Shown here: positions 21,003-33,461 of the stretch, piece by piece | Numbering within the stretch: position 1 is the stretch's first letter | Layout of the letters: the number at the start of each line of letters is the position of its first letter | Position numbers and translations under genes: made by a program | Assembly (NCBI GenBank): GCA_030295235.1 | Contig: AP026167.1 | Span: 62,001 to 126,000 of the forward strand | Direction: 5' to 3' | Length of the DNA stretch: 64,000 bases | DNA from: Fistulifera solaris | Taxonomy: Eukaryota > Bacillariophyta > Bacillariophyceae > Naviculales > Stauroneidaceae | The notes under the pieces: generated by a model | What the model saw: only the letters and a program-made list of their open reading frames with translations | The model's database searches: none | Told to the model about the DNA's origin: nothing

Positions 21003-21838
21003 GTTTAGAAATTCTGCGGAAGCCAGCCATAGAGATGACGTTCCAATGAGCAAGTGTCAATTCGTTCTTTTGTGAGTTGACACATTTTGCGCCAGACAAA
21101 TGGAAGTTTCCACAAGGATGGAACCTGCATCGTGACAAAGTATTCCAGGGTTTCGTCGTCCACAACGAACGTCGGTTAAAAGCTCGAACGAGAAAGTACA
21201 ATTAGATGTCTTTAGCGAGTTTTCCTCTCGTTCGTCACTCTAGCAGGATCGTCGGAACATATAGGTATCCTTTTGTCGAATCATCATCATTTCGTTGCGA
21301 CCTTGCGAAAGTGGAGACGTCATAATGCAAGTGATTCTTACGCAATTCATAAGATGAACATGAGCTATTGTTATTGTCGTTGATTGCATCATCCTCCCTA
21401 GTGCAGTACGGAGTATTCGTCGTCGTGTTTCGAAATCGACCTGCGAAAATGTGACGATCCTCTCCCTGGGTTCATGATGATTCCTTCATGGATGCGTCCT
21501 CCCCAGAGAATAATCGTCTACCGCAGGTAGGGTTAATCACAAATATCGCTCATTGACGAACAGAACAGGGCATTCGGCATTTCTACCAACTCTTATGAGA
21601 CGCCAGCGGATCCAAACTACCTTCCGTACGGACTTTTCTATATAAGTAGTAACGTTCGTCTTTCAGTCTTCCAGCAAAAGATTCACTGGAGCGAGAAGCG
21701 CAACGAATGAGCAAAGAACACGGGGTCCCACTGACAATGAGGAGGTGAATCTTCGAACATATTATTTTGCACACACAATAAGATGATGATTCGCTCACGT
21801 CTCGCGTATTATTTGTCGATCGATCGGATGATACCTTA
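21003..21838. other. intergenic, no gene seen
   Basis: No supported gene. The word TACGGAGTA occurs near 21409; related words recur near 18906 and 24012. Confidence 0.35.
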
Positions 21839-23448
21839 ATGTGTCGTCAAGACATTGTGATGCAGCACGGACAACAACATTACGAAGGCAAACCCGCTCG
21901 AGTTGAGGACGAGCCAGTACGACGATCGAGGAAACATGGTGGTGTTCTTTTCTTCCTCGTGGGGGGAATCGCGGTGTGGTTTCATCTCTTCCTTCTTGGG
22001 ACGCAATTGTTCGTGTCGCTACCGTCGTATTGTTTCAAACATCCCTGTGGTTGGCTTCATGTTTGGATGAATAGCGGCAGCGGAGTGAATTGTGAAGAAA
22101 CGTGTGTCGGCCTTCTGACATCATGGACGAGGCGTGGATGGACGACGTGCGGCAAATGTTGGCAATGTTTTCATAGGAAGGAGGAACTGAAATCTGCCGT
22201 GAATCACACAATGAAGGACGCCGTTTCCGCCAAAGCAACGTACGCCGACACGTACGGCTGGCCGATGGAAAAGTGGTGTTTTACGGTCACCGACCTGAGT
22301 CAACTGTTCGAACCGACTCCTTTTTCGTACGAAAGTGTGGTCTTGCCTTACAATATTGATTCCTGGAATGTATCCAACGTGAAAAATATGAGTCGAATGT
22401 TTGCGGGCGTCTCCTATTTGAATTCGGAGCTGTGTCACTGGGACACGTCGAATGTGATGGACATGTCGGGCATGTTCTGTAATGTCAAACGTTTCGATGG
22501 TGATCTCGGTTCGTGGAATGTTTCCAACGTCCGTGATATGCATTCCATGTTCCTTTGGACCGGCAGTTTCAATGTCGATCTCTCGGCCTGGAATACTTCG
22601 AGAGTGACGGACATGTCGATGCTGTTGGGTGGAACTCATTTTTGAGTATCGACGTCGGTCGATGGAATGTTTCCCGTGTTCAAAACATGTATGGAATGTT
22701 GGTGGGTGCGTCGCAGCTCAATCCCGACTTATCCAACTGGGATACCTCTCGTGTGACGAACATGTCGACTATGTTTGCTTCGGCGACGGCGTTCGATGGT
22801 GATATCCGCGCTTGGACCGTTTCCAACGTAACAGACATGAAAGAGATGTTTTGGGGGGCCGATAACTTCAATTCCGACTTGTTAGACTGGGATACATCCA
22901 GAGTCACGGACATGGGAAAAATGTTTCTTGCGGCTCTTCGCTTCAATAAAGATCTATACAGTTGGGATACATCTAGGGTCACAAGCATGGCAACCATGTT
23001 TGGCCGCGCGATTAGATTCAATGGCGATATTAGCCTTTGGAACGTTTCGAATGTTCGTGAAATGAATCACATGTTTTCCAATACGGGTCGTTTTAACTCG
23101 TATCTCTCCGATTGGGACACGTCCAGGGTGACTAGAATGTCCTTTATGTTCGAATCAGCATCCAAGTTCAATCAGGACATTAGTTCTTGGAATGTATCAA
23201 AATTACAAACAATCAGTTATATGTTTACCGGAGCGAGGAGCTATAATCGGAGCCTTTGTGAATGGGGACGTCAAATGTTTGAAAGGAGTGTTGTTGTGAC
23301 GGATGCCTTCAAGTCTACGTCCTGTCCGAATCAAACGACGCCCAACTTGCTTCGCGATCCAGCGGGTCCTTTTTGCTTCAATTGCGGTTCAGGAAAAGGT
23401 GATAAACAAATTCGCGCTCAAATATCCGCTGGTCTAGCGCATCATTAG
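21839..23448 (+). CDS. BspA-like (DUF285) repeat protein with N-terminal membrane anchor; one frame break
   Basis: Residues ~34-60 form a hydrophobic segment (VLFFLVGGIAVWFHLFLLG) after a charged cytosolic stretch, so this member may be a type II membrane protein rather than a cleaved secreted one. A Cys-rich head (CGKCWQCF) and YGWPMEKWCF follow, then 12 repeats of about 25 residues (xFNxDLSxWDTSxVTDMSxMF), the SYNRSLCEWG cap and a tail with CPNQTTPNLLRDP...FCFNC. The frame of 21839 stops at 22645. Repeats resume without loss in the next frame (22555-23448). The break falls at the T5 run 22639-22643, and one additional T would join the frames exactly. BspA-like repeats in other organisms are surface-exposed adhesive LRRs; a similar role is inference. 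Confidence 0.8.
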
Positions 23449-24317
23449 TCCCGCTCCCTGTTCAGTTTGTTGTAAATGGCGACCGACAATTACCATTGAG
23501 CCTGGATGCGGCCGCTACTACTTGCAATACCACAGATTTATCCCTAAAATCGGGACCACTCTAGTAAATGGAGCATAATACTGCCGAAATTCTATCGCTC
23601 TAGTGTCTGCAAGAAATCCTGGAAGCCACACACAAGTTGAGAGCTCAAAACAGCCAGATAATCAGGAGTGTCGACGGTATGATTCAAGGTATTCCATTTT
23701 TATTTTCTAGTCACTCATCGTCACATGCACCACAAACCACAGCTTCTTCACTCGTAGAAGCCAATCAAACGAAGCACACTCATGCACGCGACTTTTCTGC
23801 AAGGGTATGAAACAAAGCGGCAGGTCAGCTTCTCCGAGATCGAGATCATCTCAAGGTGGCGGCGGCGAGGTGATGGGCTTCTTGTCCGATTGCATGGGTT
23901 GATTACAGAATTACGGAGCATGTATTGACTGTCAAGTTTCAATGTTTCAACCAGGAAGGAAGATACACAATGCTTGACACAATGTACAACACTTGACACT
24001 TGACATTTACTACCGGAGTATTGTTTTTGTTGTTCGCTGGAATGCAATTGAATTGAAACTTTGTGTACGATGATATCAAACAGCAAAAGCTCATGGTCGG
24101 CACGAGACAAACTGCGTCCAGCACGCTCATGGAGGAATTTCCGCGAAACGTGCTTGTGTCCTACTTTCTGCTGTACAGTGGAAAAGCGGAGACCCGTCAC
24201 TGCCATCACTTTTTGTTTTTCTTTCTCCCGATCCAGAAAAAAATGAAAGATTGCTGCGTATCTTTGACATATCTTCATTATTACTTCGACCACTCATTCA
24301 CCCATAACATCGACAGA
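23449..24317. other. intergenic upstream of FBP1-like gene
   Basis: No gene supported. It presumably contains the promoter of the downstream siderophore-binding gene, which in diatoms would be expected to respond to iron. I cannot point to a specific iron-responsive element. Confidence 0.35.
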
Positions 24318-25775
24318 ATGCTTTTTTTCGCCAGTGCGCTATCCTTGCTGCTCAGCTCAGCGGTCGCTCGTACCTTTGTCGATGATCGAGGTGTGACACA
24401 TGAAATTAATGGCAAGCCGACGTTTGTTACATTCACCCACACGGCAGTGACCTTGTCTCATTTCGGTACGTTCACTTGATGTCGATGGCGTCGCCTCCCT
24501 CTCTTGCAGCCGAACTTACACACACACACACACACTATACAAACAGGTCTCGGCAAGGACCAACTTGTCGGTGTTTACGGCGAATTCGCACACCAAGGGT
24601 CCGATTTCAATTTCGAGGTCATGAGTGAAGAGTCGACCTACCCGGCCGATCCGACACCCGAAGAAATGGAGTTCATTACGTCGGTTCCCCATCTTTCTCC
24701 TAGTTGCCAAGTCGGATACTGTCAAGAGTTCGATGTCGAGGCGTTTGAAGCAATCAAACCTGACTATCTCGTCATGCACGGATACCGTGGTGAATTGTGG
24801 GGCTTCAACTCGACCATCGAAAAACAGGTCGTCAACATTATCGGCAAGCCCATCATTTATATCGATGTCGCCCAACAAGGATCGAACTGCATCGGTGAAG
24901 AAAATGCTAACCAGTGCACCGGCAAGTCGATGATCGAAGTCATCGAGCAGTACGATGCTTTGGCCATGGCCTTGGGCATCCCTCGTCCTGCATCGGTCAC
25001 TCAAGACAAGCGTGACATGTGTCAAGCCGCTCAAGCCTTCCAAGAAGCCGCCCGAGGCTGCGCAATCGAAGGGTGTTCGTGCGTTGGCCGGTTTTATTGA
25101 TGCGACACCCAACGCCACATCGTGATTTGGCCTATCCCTCCGATGACATGGTCTTGCGCATGTTTGAAGAACTCGGTATGCCCATCTTGCATCCAGGTAG
25201 TTGCACCGCTGAAACTTGTGATACAACGCAGTACTTTTGGGAGTGGATTCCGACTGCGGCATTGTTCCCCAACTGCGCTGGACGGACAAGCCTTCTCTGA
25301 ATGCGCTGACACTCCCTTGTACCCCGTCGATTTGTGGTTGTACGATCACCGCACGACTTTGACCTTCACCAGCCCCGACTTCAGGACGGCCTTCCCGGAC
25401 TTGGCCGTTATGCAGGGTCAGTACGCCTATTGGCCCATTGGTGGTGGTATCATCTCGCACAAGCACGCCGCCGAGATTTTTGAACATTGTGGCGCCAATT
25501 CTCGTCCGCCGAACGCATTCATCCGGGTTCGCCTGCAGCCCGCCGATGTGTCTTCCATCGAACAGCACGCGCAAGATGGTTTGGAACCGGGTCAATATGC
25601 CTGTTACGATGAATCCGTTCACCGCCTCGAATATTTCCAGTGCCCCGCCTCTGATGACAAGGCCTTGTCGGGAGGTGCCATTTCGGGTATTGTGATTGCC
25701 GGTGTGGTCGTACTAGGAGCGGTGGCCATGTTTGTGATGCGTCAAAATAGATACGGAAAGGAAGCGTCCTCGTGA
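24318..25775 (+). CDS. FBP1-like ferrichrome/siderophore-binding protein, three frame breaks
   Basis: Exon 1 is 24318-24465 and opens with a signal peptide (MLFFASALSLLLSSAVA). The intron is 24466-24546 (GTACG...ACAG, phase 1). Exon 2 continues GLGKDQLVGVYGEFAHQG, PDYLVMHGYRGELWGF and the ABC-type periplasmic-binding fold typical of diatom FBP1. The C-terminus has a single membrane helix (IVIAGVVVLGAVAMFVM) and a short basic tail. The family binds hydroxamate siderophores at the cell surface for iron uptake. The frame changes three times, each by +1: near 25051-25053 (CCC), 25118-25122 and 25270-25276. Each is explained by one extra base, and homology is continuous across all three. It is either a recent pseudogene or a gene with assembly insertions. 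Flanked on both sides by BspA-like genes. Confidence 0.75.
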
Positions 25776-26071
25776 CAGATGATTGCATCGATTTACTTGA
25801 GGTGTTTGGGGTTAATGATCCATGATGTTGATTGTGAAGAAAGTGATCGGTTTGCATTATAACTTTAAGCAAGTTCTCAATGTCCTTTGATAGACTGTAT
25901 AGAATCGTTTGCTGTGTGCGTTTTCTCCTCGAGTGTCACTGACGCCGCCGAGTGATTTTCGTCGCAATCCCTTGCAAACTCCCCTTTGTGTGAGCGTAAT
26001 GGCAATTTTTCTTGATACGAAAACACAGCTCTTCTTCACAGGCTTGACACAAGAGTGGAAACCATGGGCGG

Positions 26072-26296
26072 ATGGTTTACAATGCCTTTGCGTTCAATCG
26101 AGATATCAGCAAGTGGAACGTCTCGAACCTTATGGACATGGACGGCATGTCTATAATGCTGGAAACTTCAAGCTGTACCCATGAGGAAGTCAGCTCGCTG
26201 GCAATTCCCTTCCCGCAACAGAAATTTTCATGGACTTCACCGTGTTTCCGACTTTGTGGCCAGCGCCCACCTGGACCTTTTCGTCATTTTGTGTAA
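26072..26296 (+). pseudogene. BspA-like repeat remnant
   Basis: AFAFNRDISKWNVSNLMDMD is one recognisable repeat. PPGPF followed by a stop at 26296 recalls the conserved tail PPGPFCYNC. The middle and the N-terminus are missing, so this is a relic. Confidence 0.6.
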
Positions 26297-26648
26297 GCGA
26301 AGGAACCGACAAGAAACTGATAAAAGTAACTGTGATTTCGCGTTACAAACGTCGCCATTTCACGCGTCCTTTTGGGCCTTGCACAAACGATTGCCGCCCC
26401 GCCATGAATATGCCGTCGGAAACTGCACTGAAGTGGCTCAAACATCCGCATCACAGCGATTGTTTCCAAATAATGTGCTCCTTTCTTTCCTCTCATACAA
26501 GCGGATCCGCCTTTGTCATTTGCCGAAAACGACGGTTCTCTTTCACAAAAAAGATCTTTCGATACTTTCAGCATGTTCTGAAAGAAAGACGAGCATACAA
26601 TGGAGTTCATCCTCGAAAGAAGATTGCAACCGTCATTCGTTTTGTCAC

Positions 26649-26651
<3 letters not shown>

Positions 26652-26682
<31 letters not shown>
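26652..26682. repeat. (GA)n microsatellite
   Basis: A perfect GA dinucleotide tract of about 31 bp, visible directly. Confidence 0.95.
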
Positions 26683-26684
<2 letters not shown>

Positions 26685-26900
26685 GCGGAAAATGTCGGGC
26701 GTTGCCGTCTCATTCCTCCTGCTGCTCCTGAAAGACACTGAATACACCTCGTAATGGTTTATAGTCTTTTCTCGCCGAGGAATGGAAAAAGTTAATAGAG
26801 CTCGCGGATGCTTTCATAAAAACGAGGGTCGGATTGTGCAGTTTCAAAATTCGGCGACTCTGTCACGAAGGAGACGTCACTCTATTGAGTACAGCGATCC

Positions 26901-27104
26901 ATGTTTGTCTCCGCCTCCCAGTTCGATGCCGAATCTATATCGGCATGGGATACCTCCCGTGTGACCGACATGTCGTACATGTTTGATGGTGCGACTCGGC
27001 TCCAGCGCCAAATCGAAAACTGGGACCTTTCGAATGTTCAAGATAGGACAACCATGTTCGGTGACGCCGAAGCATTCGACGACTCCTCGTATTCTTCAAA
27101 GTAA
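26901..27104 (+). pseudogene. BspA-like repeat remnant
   Basis: SAWDTSRVTDMSYMFDGATR and IENWDLSNVQDRTTMF are two successive 25-residue repeats. Neither head nor tail is recognisable. Together with 26072-26296 it may be one ancestral gene torn apart. Confidence 0.7.
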
Positions 27105-28152
27105 AATGAGTACGTTTTAGTCTGGTGGAGCAGCTAATGTGCCATTGCAAACCCAAATACTGTGGCGTTGCCAAAGAGTTATTCGAATTCAAATTCAAAA
27201 TTTGGCTGACAAATAGACGCTAAAACCCTTTCAAAAAATTTCGGTGAAAGGTCATTCGAGTGGGTGACAGGAACACACCAGTTGACGATGAGGACGAAAG
27301 GATATCATGTAGGGCACGAGTGTTTTCATGGTTTCGACTGAAGCGGATGTGGCACGGTCAAAAAATGGCGTCTTGAACAGTATTCATTAGGAAAGCAATA
27401 TTTCCTGTGAGCATCATATAAGCACCTCGCCGATAATAAAGGTTAATACAAAAATCATTCGGGATATCCGTGATGATTCCTTACGCATAATGAGGGAAGA
27501 TTGTAGTGTAGAATACCCGCTCGTTGACTTGAATGACACCGTAGCGATCCTTCGACTCGCTGCACTTTGTACGAGCAGAAAAGAAGAGACTCATTTTGAG
27601 CTGTATTAATGTATTAATGCAAACGTCGTTTTTGATTTACCAGGTATTATTGTTACTAACTGTTGCAATAAAGTAAAGTGTATATGTTGCCGACGATCGC
27701 GATTGATTTTTATGCGATGATCCTTCGGTCCCGACTGCAGAGAAATTCAAGTCACGATTTGCAGTATTGGTAAGACAAACATCATGTTTTATAATAGGAC
27801 CGACACGACTCGAACTTATAACGGAGGATGCAGCAGAGCGCCGCATCACAAAAACGCGAGCAAATGAAACAAGAAGCGAAATGACAACATCGTTTGATGT
27901 TGTCAGTTCGCAACAACAACAACTTCGCTTTGTTGCAAGTATCAGAAGCCACCGAACACGATGATAAGCCATTAAATAAATGATATTGTTGCATTATAGC
28001 CGAAGGGCATAAATGCAACAATATGTTCGCGTTGACCAGATTGCGAAGCTGCAATATTCACAAACTGTCTTTATAAAAAGCACGAGTAAAAAAAATAGCA
28101 ACAGCGAAACAGCAAAATATATCACAAACAACAATGCAAAGCAAAAATAATA
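27105..28152. other. intergenic, no gene seen
   Basis: No supported gene. TACCAGGTA occurs at 27638-27646. A GACTCGAAC word near 27797 resembles a tRNA T-arm but has no matching acceptor stem. The last 70 bases before the next gene are A-rich. Confidence 0.35.
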
Positions 28153-30026
28153 ATGAAACTTCTTCTTTTCAGCATGATCTTCTTCGCGAGCGAGGCACGA
28201 TGGTCGGGTTTCTCCGCTTGTTTACTTCCCGAACATCGTTGTGGTCGCTTTAAAAGCATTGCGCATCGCAGCAACTGCGAAACAAAATGTGTTCACTGGC
28301 TCCAGCTATTGACGACGATGCGGGGATGGATATGTGACACATGTCAGTGTTTCGATTCTCGACCCGAATTGCAAGCCGCCGTCAATCAAGTGGTCGCCCA
28401 AGAACCCGATGCAGAAACGATTCTGAAACCACAGTACGGATGGCCGATCGGCAAATGGTGTTTCACCGAGAATGTACAAGACATGAGCAGTTTGTTTCAA
28501 GGAGCCGGTGATTTCCACGAAGATCTTTCGCAATGGGATACTTCTCACGTGACAGATATGAGTTTTATGTTTTACGGGGCCGCGAGTTTTGAAAACAATT
28601 TGCAATCTTGGGATGTCTCGAACGTGCGCAACATGAAGGGCATGTTCTATGCGGCGTCGCAGTTGAATTCGGATCTCTCTTCGTGGGATACGTCCCAAGT
28701 CACGGACATGAGTTACATGTTCACGTTGGCGACTCGATTCAATAACAAAATCGGTACTTGGGATGTATCGAATGTGCAAGACATGAGTTATATGTTTCAT
28801 TTGGCCGAAGAATTCAATTCGGATATCTTCAACTGGGATACTTCCCAAGTCGCGTGGATGACAGCCATGTTTTTCGGTGCCCGAAGTTTTAACAAGAACA
28901 TCGGCACTTGGAACGTATCGAACGTGCAAGATATGAGTTGCATGTTCAACAATGCGGAAGCCTTCAATGCAGATCTCTCTAACTGGAACACCTCTAGTGT
29001 CTCGTGGATGAAGGCCATGTTTGCTGGTGCCCAAAACTTTAACAACTTGGTCGGCACTTGGGACGTTTCAAGCGTTCAAGATATGAGTTACATGTTCAAC
29101 GATGCTGAACAATTTAACTCTGATCTCTCAAACTGGGACACGTCGAGTGTGACAGATATGAGTTACATGTTTGCGAGTGCAGGGACTTTAATGGCGAGAT
29201 CGGTACTTGGGATGTATCGAACGTATGGAATATGCATTCCATGTTCGACTCGGCCTACCACTTTAACACCGATCTTTCCGCTTGGGACACTTCGAGTGGC
29301 TATTACATGATGTCGATGTTCAGCAATGCGTACAACTTCAACGGCAACATTCGTGACTGGGACGTTTCCGGGGTGCACGTCATGGCGGGGATGTTTCAAA
29401 ACGCCACGGCATTCAACTCCGATATATCGATCTGGGATACGTACAGCGTGTGGTCTATGAATTCAATGTTCAAGGACGCAACAATCTTTAATGGCGATCT
29501 AAACCCATGGGACGTATCAGGCGTGAGTGACATGAACTCCATGTTTGCTGGAGCTCGATCTTTCGATTCGGACCTATCTGAATGGAATACGGTTAGTGCG
29601 TACGATTTGTCGTCAATGTTCGAAGGCGCTACAATCTTCAATAGCAATATAAACAATTGGGATGTTTCGAATGTTCGTCACTTGGCGAGAATGTTTTACA
29701 ACACGACAGCATTCAATTCCGATCTTTCTGGCTGGGACACGACCCTGGTTCATGATAGACGTTCCATGTTTGCCCACGCCTCAGCTTTTAATCAAGATAT
29801 CAGTTCATGGATCGTTTCAGGAGCTATAGATATGGGTGGCATGTTTTACGACGCTGAGAACTTCAATCGGAACCTGTGTTCGTGGGGAAGTCAACTCGCT
29901 GACAAGTGGATTAATACCGTCGATGATAATGGTCATGAGATGTTCGAAGAAACGGCCTGTCCAACCGAGACGTCCCCGAATTTGCTTAGCAATCCGCCAA
30001 CTCCATTCTGCTACGATTGCATCTGA
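28153..30026 (+). CDS. secreted BspA-like (DUF285) repeat protein, one frame break
   Basis: Signal peptide MKLLLFSMIFFASEARW. A Cys-rich head follows (C..C..NCETKC..GWICDTCQCF), then YGWPIGKWCFTENV and 18 repeats of 25 residues that alternate strictly between WDTSxVTDM and WDVSNVQDM types. The NFNRNLCSWG cap and CPTETSPNLL...FCYDC tail end the protein. The frame of 28153 is lost at about 29183 in a GGG run. Repeat 10 (DFNGEIGTWDVSNVWNM) continues in the -1 frame, which runs to 30026. One base added there gives about 624 residues with no repeat lost. No GPI or transmembrane tail. Surface adhesion or matrix role is inference from BspA-like proteins elsewhere. Confidence 0.82.
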
Positions 30027-30480
30027 TTGGAGATGTTGAGTAATAGTAGCTCGCCATTGCATTATTATAGTAGGCTTTAATCTTTAGACGTGTCGACTTG
30101 CATGTATAGAAAATTGGCATAGAAAACAAATGATAGCCACGACCCTATTGAGCATACGAAGGATCATTTTTGCGTTCGCGTTCCAAGATCAGAACTGAAG
30201 AAGGCGACCGAACACCTTCGAACGAAACGAGAAGGTTGAACTTGATGTATTATAGCCGCGAGGCATAAGGGCCATAAAAGACAACCAGAACCACATGTTC
30301 GCATTGTCATCAAAGCCAAGGCTTTAATTATTTGCAATTTGTGGCCAGCGGCATCAATTGAGAGGGAATGCAGATGAACTCGGTTGTCATAAAAGCAACA
30401 AATGAAAAGCAAATCATCGCGAATAGCTTATTGATCGAAAACCATAATACTCAGGACAACGCGTTCTGAGAAGCATCCTA
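30027..30480. other. intergenic, no gene seen
   Basis: No supported gene. This is the 5' flank of the next BspA-like copy, whose start codon cannot be found here. Confidence 0.35.
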
Positions 30481-32298
30481 TTGCTCATCCCCGCCTTCAC
30501 GTCGCTCACCGAGGCGAGATTGTCGGGTTTACAGCCTTGTCTCACTCCCGATGCTCGTTGAGGATTCCTCAAGGTTCACGTGCATCGCACAAATGAAGAC
30601 TCGATTTGCGAGAGCAAGTGTGTCACGCGGACCCAATGGAACTCGTTGAGCACTGAGGGCTGGTCGTGCGGAAAGTGTCCCAAGTGTTTCGACTCCAAGG
30701 AAGAGCTCCAAAAAGCAGTCCAACGCGTTCTTTCGAAGAAGCCTAGGGCGGAAGTTGCTCTCGGGCACAAGTACGGATGGCCGATTGGGACGTGGTGCTT
30801 CACGGAGAATATCATGGATCTAAGCGGCCTTTTTCAAGGTGCAGCCGACTTCAATGAGGATCTTTCCGGATGGGACACGTCGCAAGTCACCAACATGAAC
30901 TCCATGTTTGCGGAAGCCACGAGGTTTACAGGAGATATCAGTAAATGGAATGTTGCGAAAGTCCAAGACATGGGGTCGATGTTTTCTCTTGCTGAAAACT
31001 TCAATTCCGACCTCTCTGCTTGGGACACATCCAAAGTGACAGACATGAATCACATGTTCTTTCAGACATTTTCTTTCACTGGAGACTTAAGTGCATGGGA
31101 TGTGTCTAATGTTGGAGATATGGGTGGCATGTTTTACCTTGCCGAAAAGTTCACCTCAGATCTCTCCACATGGGATACTTCCAGCGTCACGAACATGCAG
31201 TCCATGTTTTCGTACGCATTTAACTTCAACAGCGAGCTCGGTGCTTGGGACGTCTCCAGCGTGCAAAATATGGATTCCATGTTTCATTTCGCTGAGAATT
31301 TCAATGCGGATCTGTCCGGCTGGGACACGTCAAGTGTGACTGACATGACTTTCATGTTTGCTCTTGCTTGGGACTTTGACAGCAAGCTCAACACATGGAA
31401 TACATCCCACGTCCAAAGTATGGTAGGAATGTTCAGTGGAGCCGAAACATACAACTCGGATCTTTCGAACTGGGACACGTCGAGTGTGACGGATTTGAAT
31501 TTCATGTTTTCCGGTGCATCGACCTTCAACGGGGAGATTGGCGAGTGGGATGTTTCGAAAGTTCAAAGTATGTTTAGCATGTTCGAAGAAGCTTCTAGTT
31601 TCAACGCCGACGTCTCTGCCTGGAACACATCAAGTGTGTCTGAAATATCCGCAATGTTTCTCCGCGCATTCCAGTTCAGCAGCAACCTTGGTGACTGGGA
31701 CGTGTCTAATGTCCAATACATGTCTTCAATGTTTTACAACGACACCGCGTTCAGCTCGGATCTTTCGGCTTGGAACACTTCCAGCGTGATCGATATGTCC
31801 GGCATGTTTGAGCAAGCAAGTAACTTTGAAAGTGATTTGAGCTTATGGGACGTAAAAAGCGTGGAGAACATGGGACACATGTTCGACGGGGCCGAACGTT
31901 TTAACAGCGATTTAAGCATGTGGGATGTTTCAAATGTTCGTTACATGAGAAGTATGTTCAGGGATGCATCTGTGTTTAATTCCGATCTCTCTAGTTGGAA
32001 TACTTTGAACGTCAAGAACATGAATTCGATGTTCCACCATGCATCCGCGTTTAATCAAGATATCAGCAAATGGAATGTGTCGCAGGTTACCGACATGAAT
32101 GGCATGTTTTACCAAGCGGAAAAGTTTGATCGAAATCTGTGCGCATGGGGGATTCACCTCGCTGGCAAAACCATTCGAATAGAGGACGATGAGTACGAGG
32201 AAGAGTATCCCATGTTCGAAGGGACATCCTGTCCCGAGCAGTCCGATCCCGATTTGTTCAACAATCCTCCCGGTCCCTTCTGTCACGCTTGCACTTAA
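30481..32298 (+). pseudogene. BspA-like (DUF285) repeat protein with TGA at a conserved Cys
   Basis: The body is intact: CESKC, GWSCGKCPKCF, YGWPIGTWCF, 17 repeats of 25 residues, KFDRNLCAWG and a tail ending CPEQSDPDLFNNP...FCHAC at 32298. The N-terminus is damaged. In the same frame, 30481-30558 encodes a signal-peptide core (LLIPAFTSLTEARLSGLQPC) and LTPDAR. A TGA at 30559-30561 then sits exactly where relatives have Cys in RCGFLK, and GFLKVHVH follows. No in-frame ATG precedes the signal core after the upstream stop. The next in-frame ATG lies only in ENIMDLSG, which would remove the secretion signal. Most likely this is a recent pseudogene; see the finding on the TGA. Confidence 0.75.
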
Positions 32299-33461
32299 CA
32301 TTGAGGACGGTATGGCGTTTGCGTAGTGAATCAATCTAAAAAGAAATGCATATATATGGCGTAGCCTCGTGTGCATCGAATAAACAAGTTGCTTTTTATG
32401 CGAAAACTCGTAAAAAAGACTCTCCAGAGGAATTTCCCGAGTCACATTGTGTTTTGGTTGTCGTCTGGATGCTCGAAATCTCATCATCCAACTATAACAG
32501 CCATTGAGACACCCTTCATTCGTACAGTATTCTGCCTGACTTTTGTTCAAAACGTAGTGAATGTAGCTTACGCGAGCGTCCTTCAAGGAGGAGCTTATTA
32601 GCAGGATGAAGAACATCGTTGCGAAAGATTGGATTGCCGTGTCGTTAAGGTTTTCAGCGTAATTCCTTCCGCTTTTTGTTTCCACTGCGACCATGCCGTC
32701 ATATCAGCCGACATTATAGTCATTTAACAAGTCGTTCATGTTCCTTTCATTCGCTTTACTACGTATTAATGAAAATGATCGATTGCAACAATAATAACGC
32801 GTTCATTATTTCCGAGTAAGTTTTTACGGGTGGACGGACAGAGTTTCTAGTCCCGTCACGTGCGTACGTCTCGGATCATGAGACAACCTTGTTGGAATAA
32901 ATTATTATTGGCGACAGAATCAATCATTGTTGCATTCACCAAAAGATTCTTAATGGTATGTAGAAATAATGATCTTGCTATTTGTAACTTTTAATGGCGG
33001 AAATGGTTGTCACTAGTTCTTGCAATACAGGCGTCGTCGCTGCTATAAGTCAACTACTTCTTGGTGCACCCCGACACCCGACACACGGCACTCTCATTAT
33101 CTATATTTCGTCGCAGTACTTCTGTCACAGTGGGTATGATAACAAAGAATAGGAAATAATAGGCGATCGCGATTTTGACTAACAAAACAGAAAGCATGAT
33201 GTTCGCATTGCGGATGATGGCTTCATTCTTCACTAGAATATGTGAACTCAACTACCAATTTGAGAAGGAAGACGAATAGCCCCGTTCGGGTAACACACAT
33301 GCAATCATGGAAGCAGAAGGCACGAATGAAGAACACGAAACACGAACCGATTATTATTGGTTCAAAGGTGTGTCCCATCAAGGCGTACTTCTTTTAAAAA
33401 AAATGAATCATCAACTTTGTTTATCGCAACATAGCAATACAATCGTCTACAACAATCCGCA
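32299..33461. other. intergenic, no gene seen
   Basis: A 1.16-kb spacer with no recognisable gene or repeat. An antisense open frame reaching into the preceding BspA-like gene is a shadow of that gene's periodic sequence. Confidence 0.4.

Noticed and set aside
24516-25622. 368-residue antisense open frame
   Set aside because: It runs opposite the FBP1-like gene, has no signal or recognisable motif, and the sense strand carries clear family motifs; it is a shadow frame.
27790-27870. Possible minus-strand tRNA (GACTCGAAC resembles a T-arm complement)
   Set aside because: I could not find a partner for the acceptor-like GGACCGA at the proper distance, nor a D-arm.
31930-32694. 254-residue antisense open frame
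   Set aside because: It mirrors the periodic codons of the BspA-like gene; similar antisense frames occur under every copy.
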